The notes under the pieces: model-generated
Seen by the model: only the letters and a program-made list of their open reading frames with translations
Database searches by the model: none
Told to the model about the DNA's origin: nothing
Shown here: one piece after another, positions 48,947-59,154 of the stretch
Position numbering within the stretch: position 1 is the first letter of the stretch
Layout of the letters: the number at the start of each line of letters is the position of its first letter
Origin: Entoloma clypeatum
Taxonomy: Eukaryota; Basidiomycota; Agaricomycetes; Agaricales; Entolomataceae
Length of the DNA: 64,000 nucleotides
Assembly (NCBI GenBank): GCA_963565915.1
Contig: OY751493.1
Coordinates: 2,666,001-2,730,000, forward strand
Reading direction: 5' to 3'
Translations under genes and position numbers: made by a program

Positions 48947-49234
48947 TGTTGAGGCGACGCTAAGTCAAACGACGTCGCGAGCCCAAACTTAAGAACGAAG
49001 TGGGAAATGTGAAGTGAACTGAATTGCCCAGAGACCCAGCGGGAATCTCAAGAGAACAAGCTATCGAATACAAGTGAAAGTACTCTACTTATATATGTAA
49101 ATTCCATGAGGCTGCGTTGTGGCAGCGTCATGCTGCGTGATAATAATGAGATGTCCTCATGTGCGATATGATGTAGATAAGATAAGATCGAGATAAGATA
49201 AGATAAAGTGAAAAGTGAAAATACGATCATAACA
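48947..49234 (-). repeat. 5' LTR of Gypsy-D (288 bp)
   Basis: Identical by eye to 43084-43371. Five AGATAA (GATA-factor type) motifs at 49175-49206 lie upstream of the TATA box in sense. TSD cggtg follows at 49235-49239. Confidence 0.96.
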
Positions 49235-49239
49235 CGGTG

Positions 49240-51411
49240 TAAAACATGGTTTACGTCAAGTAGGTGTTCCCACACGAAGCGGTGGACCCCTGGGTGTCCT
49301 GGTATCATCTCATATCCCCCGTTGTCTGTCTCGTAGCATGTAGTTTTTCCTAGTATGTTGACGTCGACGACGAAGTTGGGCGCGATGTCCGTCTTGTCCT
49401 GTAAGATGAATGTGACATCAGTTTGGAAAACCTGCATCGATCCGTGCCATCCCATGGGGAGAACCGTAAGCCGATGTGTCCCGAGCGGCGTGTCAAATGT
49501 GGTGTAGTCGCGGGATTCTGGGGTGAGGCTTCTGTGATCGTAGCCAACAAAAAGGTCCAGTCCAGTGTAAATTCCACGCCCAGCGCATTGCACGGCATAT
49601 TATTCAACGAGGGGAGGTTGCGCTGCGTCCCTAATTGTCACAGCGTTTAAGGGTCCCATGTTGTGAATTATCCGAATGTTACCATCGGGTTTTCCCACAC
49701 AAAACCATGAGTGTCTGTATGAACTGTTGGAAGGTTCATAGACGCCGTTCGTGATCTTCTGTTTGACGAGGCTGATTACTTTGTCGCGAATACCTGGTGG
49801 AATGGGGAGATTCTTGCGCGCCCACAGAACATGTTCAACAACAGGTATGACAACAGGTGAAAAATAGTCGTCGCGGAATCGTCCTTTTTCTGTTTCGTTC
49901 CATGTGAGCGTGTCTTCATTGTTCTTCAGGACTGATAGCGCGATCGTGCGTTCTTCAGGCCATAAAAAGTCATTATTTAATATACCTAATGCGCTGACAC
50001 GTTCTGTAGTCAATCGATGGCCAGGAATGAAGGGGGGTGGGCTGAGGGCAACAGGGGGTAACATTACCAAGGGATCTTCTGGGAATTTTTGGTGCAATTT
50101 GGAGTTTTTGGGCATGGTGGTTGGAACGGGTCGTATCTTCTGTGCGACGGTTTTGTAAGCCAATACACATCAGACGGGATCATATCAAAATGATGATGCA
50201 AGTAAGAACTCGCCAAGAGAAGAATGTGCCAGCGGGAGTAAATCGGAGTTGGTATTTCCGGTTGTGGGCGTTGATCGATCGTACTGCCACATGCAATGCG
50301 GGCTTGCTGTCCTGTTTTGTCTTGTGGGTTGTGAACTTTAACTATAACGCGCTGTCCTTCATCAACCCATTTCATCTTCACACTCTTTTGCCAAGGACGG
50401 CTGAGTAACAGTTGGAAGGGGGCATTGGCAGTCACATATGCATGCGCATATGTCTTTATCCCATCAATATCAATCTCTAACCATTCCACACAGCCCAACA
50501 TTGTCTCCTTGGTCCCATTGGCCATCTCCATTACGATCACCCGTTCCTTATTCATGTTCAATTTCAAATCTTTGACCAAGTCCTTCCTCGCAACGACAAT
50601 CTCTGATCCTTCATCCATCAAAGCAAGCTCCTGTTTCCCGCCGACCGTTACGTTGATTTTGCACAAGGGCGAGCTGAAGTCGAGTTTCACGGTTGTTCGC
50701 GGGTCTTGTGTGAGGACTGTGGTGGTTGCATCGTCATGGGTATGCACAGGATTTGGGACACGTTGGGTGCGTAGATTTTTGACAAGATGCTTGTGAAGGC
50801 TGGGACTAGCTGAGCAGAGGTCTTGAACAGGTACAGCGACGACAGTTGCCATAATCTTGTCATAGATGCGGTCGACAGATGCGGGGTCAGCTATCTTTGC
50901 TTCATATATGAATGCAGGGGGTGGGATTACAGGTCGTTCGGATATTGTGGTAGGTGTTACTTGGTCTCTTTGTTTGTTGGCTTGCTCCACGTTGTCAGAT
51001 GCATCTGTAGTCGAATGTGTTGCATACGCGTATCCCTCGACGTTCCAACATTTGAGATCCTCGAAGCCACCCAGCAAGATTTTGTCTTTGTCATTGACAT
51101 CATGTGCTCTGTCTATTTCCTTCACCGCGTCCTTTTGCACAGGTTCGTCGGTGTCCTCAATGACTTCAACCATGACAGCGCTGACAGCTGACATCTGTGA
51201 CCATCCACTTTTGAAATAAGCCATTGTAGCAGTATTCTGTGGCGCTGCGCATTGCTGATGCCAGTCATCGATGGATCCTTTAATTCCATCGGGGTGCCCA
51301 AGGAGACGAGAGCCGTCGGGGGCGCGGAATCGGTTGTCCCGGTAGATGCATTTATTGTTGCGGAGGTATTCTGTCGCCTGCAGGCACTCCCTCAACAAGT
51401 GGCCTCCTTTC
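49240..51411 (-). pseudogene. Gypsy-E Pol, upstream region, protease and RT
   Basis: Sense enters from the Gypsy-F insertion with ECLQATEYLRNNKCIYRDNRF (Gag-pol linker), a region of unknown type (VPVQDLCSASPSLHKHL), then a retropepsin-like domain KINVTVGGKQELALMDEGSEIVV, where DEG stands for the usual DSG/DTG, followed by YAHAYVTANAPFQLLLSRPW. RT follows: WFCVGKPDGNIRIIHNMGPLN, LPMGWHGSMQVFQ and FVVDVNILG. In the last, the first catalytic Asp of the FVDDV-type box is Val (GTC), so RT is dead. Lesions: a 1-nt shift near 50160 and a stop codon near 49600 after PPLVE. The protease organisation resembles basidiomycete elements that carry a DUF4100-type region; I could not confirm this. Confidence 0.8.
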
Positions 51412-51904
51412 TGTAAGGGCGACCTTACGATCCAACAACTCCGGAGTGCTCCGAAGCGACTCCGACGTCAGACGACTTGCAAGGGAAATCCAAAGTTAAA
51501 TTAGACTCTACAAAGTACAATACGAGGCGTACCTTGCAAGGGAAATCCAAAGAGAAAGTTCTGAGGATTCCCTTGCAGGCTAGACAGCTATATAGACGAT
51601 GAGAATTGGAAATGAGGAGAGGAATGTTGAAATACAACAAAGATCAGGAGTAGGGATGGGAACGGAATATGTAAATCGGAAGTGTGCATGTGGTGGTATA
51701 AATCATTGCTCCGACGTGCACTCCGACGCAGAGGACGGGTCGGAAGTGTCGGAGGTCGGAGGTGTCGAAGGATAGATGGAAACAAAAGAAAACGTAAAGT
51801 ATAGTAATATAAATAATAGACGTACCACAACGGTTGGAGGGTCGGAGGATGGGTCGGAGGTGTCGGAGGTGTCGGATTGAGGAAATCAGATGGTTGCCCT
51901 TACA
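51412..51904 (-). repeat. 3' LTR of Gypsy-F (493 bp)
   Basis: TGTAAGGGCGACC...GGTTGCCCTTACA on the plus strand. It shares its first 240 bp with 57154-57394. Sense TATATAGC box and primer AGAACTTTCT as in the 5' LTR. The same LTR ends as Gypsy-C, but the middle differs. Confidence 0.92.
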
Positions 51905-51915
51905 TTACCCCCCTT

Positions 51916-54900
51916 CTAAGGCGCAGCGTCTCGACGCGCAAGGCAAAATGTACAGGACTCAAAGGCCATTGCAGCGATTCAACTCGGAGCTCCTGGGTGT
52001 CGGCGGTAAAACTCCCGGACCAGGCGCGGAGCATGGACATCCTCCTCCGTCTCCCATGAGTTTTCCTCGTAGCCATACCCCTTCCACTTGACTAGGAACT
52101 GCAGCTTGCCTCGTTGAAGCCGACTATCCAAGATCATTTCGACTTCATATTCCATTTCTTCTCCGACTGCAGTCGGAGGCAGAGGGATATGGACATCTCG
52201 TCGGAAGGGGTCTTCCGGAGCCAGCGACAGTTTTACAACATGGAATATGGGGTGAATGTGAGACATAGAAGGAGGGAGTTTGAGTTCGTATGCATGTGTT
52301 CCGACAGGTCAGACAACCGGAAATGGGCCTACATATCTATGAGCCAGCTTTTTGGTTGGTCGGGTGGTTTTGAGGTCGGAGGAATCCAGAAAGACCTTGT
52401 CGCCCGGTTGGAAGATCGGAGTAGATGTCCGACGCTGGTTGTAGTACCGCGCCATGTCGTCTTTGGCCTTCCCCAAAGCTGCTCGTGCTTCCTCCAATGC
52501 GGACTTCATCTGCTTGCTGAAATCCTCTACGGCCTTGATCTCTGACGGTCTTTGTCGGGGCTCAAAGCCCATACATGGGTGACGTCCGGTGTTGATGTAG
52601 AAGGGGGTTTGGCACATGGACATGTGGACATGGTTATTGTACGAAAACTCTGCCATTGGAAGCCATTCGTCCCAATCGTCCTGTTGCTCATTGACAAACA
52701 GTCGGAGGTATTGTTCCAATCCCTGGCTCACATGTTCTGTCTGTCTGTCCGACTGCGGATGGTAGGCCGTCGAGGCAGCGACCTTGATACCTAACAGCCT
52801 GTACAATTCCCGCGTGAACTTGGCAACAAACTGTGGTCCGTGATCGGAGACAATGGCCTCCGGAAGACCGTGGAGCTTCCAAACATGTTGAACATAAGAT
52901 TTTGCGGATCTGAGGGCGGAGAGAGTGGAGTGCATTGGAATGAAGTGTCCGCGTTTCCTGACTGAGTCTACTACTACCATGATAGCATCATACCCATGGG
53001 CTTCTGGTAGTTCAGTGATAAAATCAACACTAGTTACCTGCCATCGCTCCGATGGGACTGGGAGTGGATGGAGTTCACCAGAGGGTGCAGAGCATCGGAC
53101 CTTGGTGCGGAGGCAGGGGTCACAAGTTTTGCAATACTGACCAATTAAACATGCCATGTGGGGCCACCAATAAGTGCGCGATACCAACTCTAGAGTCTTC
53201 CAACGTCCTGGGTGTCCGACCACCGGATTGTCATGGCGTTGCATGATGATGAGCTGTGGGTTGTTGGGCACATAAATGCGATCTCGGAAGTACAGTAAAC
53301 CCTCTGACTGTCACCATTCCGCTCCGCGGACGGATGCAGCTCCGACCGTTGGAAGGGATTTGATGACCTCCGCTATGCTATCCTCTAGAAGGCCATCGCG
53401 GATGCCCTGTCGGACCTTCTGGAGGACATCGCGCTCCTCACCTTGAGTGGCTACTCCCCGAGTGGCCCGTATGGCAAACAGCTCCGGTTGGAGTAGGACT
53501 ATGTCCTCGTTGTCCCGTGAGCCATCTCCATGGTCCGCCCGATGCAACAGTGCGTTGGACTTCCCCATCGACTTGCCCGGTTGATGGTGCATCTTGAAAT
53601 CAAAACGCGCTAGGTATAGAGACCACCGTGCTTGTCGCCGATTGAGCTTCTGGGCGGTCATGAAGTATTCGAGGTTTTTGTGATTGGTCCAAATTTCCAC
53701 CGTCTTCTCCGTTCCTTCAAGGAAATGTCGCCATTCCTCCAGCGCGCGAATTACAGCCAGCATCTCCTTGTCGTGAATTTCGTAGTTGCGTTCCACTGGG
53801 CTAAGGCTTTTGGAATAAAACGCGACAGGGTGCCACTTACCGTCCTCCGACGGTTGGGACAGTACCGCTCCAGTCGCAAAGTCGGAGCTATCCGCTTCGA
53901 CTCGCCACTCCTTGCTGTGGTCGGGGAGGACAAGTATCGGAGCGGAGGTGATCCTCCGCTTCAGACCTCCGAAGGCCCCTGCTTCCTTGTCACCCCAGGA
54001 CCATACACAGCCCTTGGTTGTGAGTCGGAACAGAGGACGTGCGATGTCGGAGAACCCTTGGATGAAACGACGATAGAAGTTAGTGAATCCAAGGAAGGAC
54101 TGCACCTCCCACACGTTAGTTGGAGTCGGCCACTCCGACACTCTGGCTACCTTGACGGGGTCCATTTCCACACGTCTTTCTCAATAATAAGGCCAAGGTA
54201 TTCGATCTGTGTCTGTTTAAATTCACACTTCTCTGGTTTGAGATACAATCCGTGTTGTCGGAGCCGCTCTAATACTATGCATGTGATCCTCCGATGCTCC
54301 GACAGGTCCGACATAAAGATGAGAATATCATCAAGATAAACACATACGCCACCTTCAGTAATAAGATCTTGTAGGATATCGTTCATCATAGTCTGAAAAG
54401 TTGAAGGACTATTAGTGAGTCCGAAGAACATTACAAGGGGTTTGAAGAGTCCCCAATTTGTCCGAAAGGCCGCTTTCTATTCATCTCTGGGCTTGATTCG
54501 GACATTATTGTAGCCCCATCGGATATCGAGCTTGGTGAAGTATTGAGCATTCTGGAGTTTGTTGACTAGTTCGGAGATGAGCGGAAGGGGGTACTTGTTT
54601 TTGATAGTCTTGGAATTGAGCGATTGATAATCCTGTATGAGTCGGAGGGAACCGTCCTTCTTCTTGATGAAAAAGACCGGAGAGGCCATCGGAGATTTTG
54701 AAGGTCGGATCCGACCAGTGGCCAGATTTTCTTCCAAGAATGCATTGAGTTCCTTCTGTTCCTTCGGAGCAAGCGGATACACCTTGCAACCTGTTGGAGT
54801 TGCATCAGGGATCAGCTCAATGGCATGGTCCCATATGCGTTCCTCTGGCAGATTGTCAAAGGAGGTCTTGGAAAATACATCTTCAAAATCATGTAAGTGA

Positions 54901-55835
54901 TTAGGTACAGAATCACGAAAAGACTTGGGTTTCTGATTTTGGAGGAACACCTCTGATAGGCGTTGTGAGGTAGTTGACGATGCTCGGACGAATTCCGACA
55001 TCGGAGGTAGGGCTCCGATGAAGAGGCGATCTCCCTCTTCAAACTCGTCTTCCTCCTCCGCATTGTCTTCCAACGGCTCATCCGATGATTGTTCTTCATC
55101 CTCACTTACGTCTTCCACCCAAGGGCCTCGCGGGGCTTCCTCCGCTAATCCAGCATCTGGCGTCGGACCCATCCGACAAGTGCGGGTGCGTGCCTGCTCA
55201 AATTTGCGGACCTTCCGCTCCTGAATGGCCTCCTGATGGCAAGTCCGACAGCGAGTGGGACAGCAACTCATTCTCACCTCCCCAGAGGTCCAATCTACCT
55301 CGGGATTGTGCTCCTTGAGCCACGTGAATCCAGGTACAATATCCTGCTTTCCCAGTCCAGTTACAGCGAGCTGGGTCCGCTCTGTGTGATCCTGATATCG
55401 GAGTATAATGTCCAGGACCTCCAATATTGCTCCGGCGTCGTTCAGAGTACCGTCAACATTGTAGACAGGGATTGCACGTTGTAGCCTTCAGGTACTGAGT
55501 TGATGTTTCTCTACCAGGGAGCAGTCAATGAAGGAGCCAGTCGCTCCGCTATCAAGGAGAGCCTTTTGTGAAAGGGTATCTTTGGTGTCTGTTGTCTCCA
55601 GAACAACATCTAGTTCAATAGCGTTGTTGGAGCTGTCGGAGGCCAGGATGTATTTTTTCGGAAGTTGTCGTTCCCATTTTCGGAGTCGGGGTCGGACGAC
55701 TTTCAGAGTCAGGGTAGGTGTGACTGAGGGTTCATTCTGCGCCGAGTCATAGGGAGAAGAAGTAAAATCTGATTCATCTATAGACAAGGAAGCATAACAA
55801 TTGCTAGTGGACAACGTGGGCACACCATTCACTCA
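51916..55835 (-). pseudogene. Gypsy-F Pol, multiply broken
   Basis: Order in sense: protease ALLDSGATGSFIDCSL (55488-55832), RT (55424-54477: RLIQDYQSLNSKT, FTKLDIRWGYNN; 54431-54147: MFFGLTNSPSTFQ, YLDDILIFM), RT thumb and RNase H (54171-53311: EADSSDFATGAVLS, LEYFMTAQKLNRRQ), integrase (53271-52309: CDPCLRTK, VDFITELPE, SDHGPQF) and chromodomain (52266-51979: WKGYGYEENSWE). Breaks lie at about 55487, 54474, 54171 and 53300, plus a TGA at 51979-51981 before the original end (TAG at 51916-51918). In the integrase core SDRG has become SDHG. Clearly related to Gypsy-C Pol throughout. Confidence 0.9.
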
Positions 55836-56965
55836 TTGTCGGGGGGGAAATCCTCTTGTTTGTCTTCCGCTTGCTCCGACGCTCCGGCGATGTCGGAGGT
55901 AGACGCCACTGCATCTTTAGCAGCTAGTTGGTCCATCATGTACTCCTCCTGTTTGTCAAACATCATGAATCAGACGTCAAATCAGAGCAGACACTCCCAA
56001 CTGAAATGACCAGTTTTACCACATCTGAAGCATACATTGGCGTTCTTACCCCTGACGCGAGAGGCATCAATATCCATCGCATTGGTGGTCGGAGTCGGAG
56101 CAATGACGTGGAATATAGGGGATGAAAGGTCGGGGAAATACAGATCCTGCCGCTGCCTTCAGTGCGGTCGGAGCAGTGCGGAAAGGGTTCGGGTGTGTCG
56201 GAACTGTGGACTTGAAAGCCTTATTGGCAATTCAATTATCATCGTTGACTCGTGCGGCTGCATACCAGGCATCCGGGTTGTCATCTGCGGGTCGTCCAAA
56301 AGTTAGTGTCGCAATTTCGGATTGGATGTCGGATTGGAGGCCATGTCGGAACTTAAGTACTATGTTCGTTCCTTCAGTGTACCCAGCCTTTTCAACATAA
56401 TCCTTGAAGTCGTCAATGTAAGCCTCCACATCCCGACTACCTTGGTAATAGGCTTCTCCCTCAAGAATGAGCCGTGCATCTTGTTCTTCGTTTTTCGGAG
56501 TGAACTCCGTGATGAACGCAGTTCGGAACTGCACCCAGGTCTGGTGACATGGAGCTCCGGTCTGATGCTCTTGTCGGATGACGCGGTTGGCAAAGCACGC
56601 AGCACGTCCACTCTTCATGAAGGAAAGCGCCCAATAGATCCTAGCATGATCATCTGCAAACTGTTCTGGAACCAGTCCCATATACAGTTCGCAAGAATTA
56701 AGAAAAGTCCAACCAGTGGTACGTGCTCCGTCAAAGTCCGACAGAGTTGCGGGTTTGGCCCGATGCACACCTGGATTGGCAGGTGCGATCGGGGCTGGTG
56801 GGAAGGCTGGAACTGGGGCCTCCGCTGGAGGGGGAATCGGGTCGGGGTAGGGAATGGGAACAGGTGGAATAGTGGCACGGATAAGTTGTTCGAGTTGTTG
56901 GTGAGGGTCTGGTGGTGTTCCTGGAACTCGCGTTCAAGCGCAGTAAGACGTTCAGGGTTGTCCAT
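55836..56965 (-). pseudogene. Gypsy-F Gag, decayed
   Basis: The start MDNPERLTALEREFQEHHQTL at 56965 matches the Gypsy-C Gag start. The capsid domain (KPATLSDFDGARTTGWTFLNSCELYMG...) is readable in another frame at 56768-56232, so there is a frameshift in the Pro-rich hinge. The CCHC knuckle CFRCGKTGHFSWEC is near 56020. Two TGA codons follow it where Gypsy-C has CGA or CGC arginines (in LLRFDIRFM), and further breaks lie near 56230. Not functional. Confidence 0.85.
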
Positions 56966-57141
56966 TTCTACGTGCGATACAGAGTCACCAGTTACAGAGT
57001 GGTAGGCAGAATGGTGGGAAGAGGGATCGGAAGGGGTGTCAGATGTACCGGAATCGGAGGAGGGCGGACTCGAGTCCGTGCCGTCAACTCCGAAGCGCGG
57101 AATGGCTTCAATGGTACAATTCGTACCTGGTCCATTTAGAG

Positions 57142-57151
57142 AGAACTTTCT
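57142..57151 (-). promoter_or_regulatory. Gypsy-F self-priming primer binding site
   Basis: Sense AGAAAGTTCT, 2 nt after the 5' LTR. Its exact complement AGAACTTTCT lies in the LTR at 57295-57304, 32 nt after the first T of TATATAGC (57329-57336). Confidence 0.75.
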
Positions 57152-57153
57152 AC

Positions 57154-57394
57154 TGTAAGGGCGACCTTACCATCCAACAACTCTGAAGTGCTCTGAAGTG
57201 ACTCCGACATTGGACGACTTGCAAGGGAAATCCAAAGTTAAATTAGACTCTATGAAGTACAATACAAGGCGTACCTTGCAAGGGAAATCCAAAGAGAAAG
57301 TTCTGAGGATTCCCTTGCAGGCTAGACAGCTATATAGATGACGAGAATTGGAAATGAGGAGAGGAATGTTGAAATACGACAAAGATTGGGAGTA
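57154..57394 (-). repeat. 5' LTR of Gypsy-F, first part, interrupted by Gypsy-C2
   Basis: Matches 51412-51650 closely (a few CpG-type differences), then is cut after gattgggagta where the C2 LTR begins. The remaining LTR half is absent from the window. Confidence 0.9.
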
Positions 57395-57827
57395 TGTAAG
57401 GGCAACCACTTTCACTTTTCACTTTTCCTTTCCTTTCTTTCTTTCCTTTCTATTCCACCATCTCTGATGGCCTCCGATCGTATCCGCTGTCTCCGACATC
57501 TTATCTGCCCCTCCACATCTGACAACTCCGCCCCCATCCGCTACTCCGCACGTCGGATCGCAGGTACTATCATTCATCTTGTTTCCATTCATCCTTCATT
57601 GCTACTCCTGATCATTGCTCATCATTCATGCGTCTCGTTTTATCTCTTATTTCATATCTCATTTTACTATTTATCTCGCTAGCTTGCAGGGGAATCCTTA
57701 GAACTTTCTCTTCGGATCTCCCTTGCAAGGTGTGTGTTGTATTACTTATCAGACTGCTCAATCTAAACTTTGGATCTCCCTTGCAAGTATCTGAGTTTGA
57801 GTCTTGGATCGTAAGGTCGCCCTTACA
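57395..57827 (+). repeat. 5' LTR of Gypsy-C2 (433 bp)
   Basis: TGTAAGGGCAACC...GTCGCCCTTACA; similar to the C1 LTRs but with a changed region near 57410-57560. The primer site after it reads aggaagttct, one base away from the C1 site. Confidence 0.93.
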
Positions 57828-57988
57828 GTAGGAAGTTCTCATCTAATTGGACTGGGTCCAATTGCATCGTTGTCATGATTCCACGCTTCGGAGCAGCTTC
57901 GTCCACGTCTGACTCCGATACATCTCACACCCCTTCCAGTTCTTCTAATTACCTCTCCATAACTGGTGATTCTGCTCCACAGATAGTA

Positions 57989-59154
57989 ATGGACGACCCC
58001 AATCGCCTTGAACAGCTCGAGCATGAGTTCCAGGAACAACGTCAAACTCTCGCTGATATCTCGACTCAACTTGACCAACTCCTCCTCGCCTTCAATGCAA
58101 TTCCTGCCCCAGCTCTGCCACCTATCCCACCTGCTCCCGTACCCACTATTATACCCTCTGCTCGCTCCGGCCAATCCGGGCATGCATTGAGCAAAACCCA
58201 CCAATCCGTCAGACTTCAATGGATCGCGCGCAAATGGCTGGACCTTTCTAAACTCCTGTGAATTGTTTATGGGGCTGGCTCCGGAACAGTTTGCAGATGA
58301 CCACGCTAAAATTTATTGGGCCTTATCTTTCATGAAGAGTGGATGCGCAGCACACTTTGCGGATCGCATTATCCGACAGGAGCGGAGGACCGGTGCTCCG
58401 CCTTATCGGACTTGGGTGGACTTCCATGCAGTCTTTACAGCGGAGTTCACTCCGAAGAATGAGGAACAGGACGCAAGACTGATCCTCGAAGGAGAATCCT
58501 ATTATCAAGGTCAACGGGATGTCGAGACCTATATTGACGAGTTCAAAGACTACATTGACAAAGCGGGCTATCAGGAGGATACCAACATCGTACTCAAATT
58601 CCGCCATGGTCTCCATTCTGACATTCAGAATGAGATTGCCACCCTGACCCACGGACAACCTGCGGATGACAACCTTGACGAGTGGTACTCTGCAGCACAA
58701 GTCAATGATGACAATAGGATTGCCAACAAAGCCTTCAAAGCCACTGCTCCGACCCGCACCTCCGCCTTCCGCAACATTGTCGGACCAAGAGTACCTGGCA
58801 CCTCAGTATTCCCTTGCCCCTACATTCCATTCACTCCGCGTACAGCTCCGCTTGCATCTGCATCCGCTCTGCCGACAAGGGACCCCAATGCAATGGACAT
58901 TGATACTTCACGCGTCAAAGGCAAGAATGCCAATGCATGCTTCAGATGTAACAAAACGGGTCACTTTAGTCGTGAATGCCCCCTTCGCTTTGATGTTCGC
59001 TTCATGACAACGGAGGAGCAGGACAAGTTTGTTATGGAACGACTCGTGGTCAAGGACGCAGTGGAAGGCAACTCCGTTCTGCCCACGGAGTCTGCAGAGT
59101 TGGAGGAAGGACGGGAGGATTTTCCTCCCCACAGTGAGTGAACAGTGCGCCCTC
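57989..59154 (+). pseudogene. Gypsy-C2 Gag, frameshifted
   Basis: Starts MDDPNRLEQLEHEFQEQ at 57989. A small deletion in the Pro/Ala-rich hinge near 58140-58160 shifts the frame, and a TGA replaces an Arg codon near 58190. The capsid and zinc-knuckle part (58263-59141, CFRCNKTGHFSREC) is open. Compared with C1 there are many Arg-to-Gln, Arg-to-His/Cys and Pro-to-Leu changes of the CpG-transition type. Confidence 0.88.

Larger units (their letters stand above)
43084..49234 (-). mobile_element. Gypsy-D, apparently intact and very recent chromovirus in Gypsy-E
   Basis: Two 288-bp LTRs (43084-43371, 48947-49234) that I find identical base by base, TSD cggtg (43079-43083 and 49235-49239). Sense is minus. 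Gag (362 aa) and Pol (1311 aa including the frameshift region) are open with all catalytic motifs. A -1 slippery heptamer and a self-priming site are present. Codon use is more AT-rich than in families A and C. This is the best candidate for a currently active retrotransposon in the window. Confidence 0.96.
20986..51411 (-). mobile_element. Gypsy-E, old decayed LTR retrotransposon, host of Copia-2, Gypsy-D and Gypsy-F
   Basis: Minus-strand element whose pieces are collinear once insertions are removed: 3' LTR (up to 21479), integrase (21539-22628), integrase finger and RNase H (41920-43083), RT, and protease with upstream region (49240-51411). It continues past Gypsy-F beyond the window. Insertions: Copia-2 (TSD atagc), Gypsy-D (TSD cggtg), Gypsy-F (left flank ctttc, other side not visible). 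It has many nonsense codons and at least two frameshifts and no chromodomain, unlike the other Gypsy families here. The outer boundary at the left is approximate. Confidence 0.85.
51412..57394 (-). mobile_element. Gypsy-F, decayed chromovirus related to Gypsy-C, inserted in Gypsy-E
   Basis: Minus-strand element with a 3' LTR (51412-51904), PPT (GAAGGGGGGTAA), pol, gag, primer site and the first 241 bp of the 5' LTR (57154-57394), where Gypsy-C2 is inserted. Ends TGTAAGGGC/GCCCTTACA and protein sequence show it is a sister of family C. Pol has at least four breaks and gag several TGA codons. The right half of the 5' LTR and the TSD are not in the window. Confidence 0.9.
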
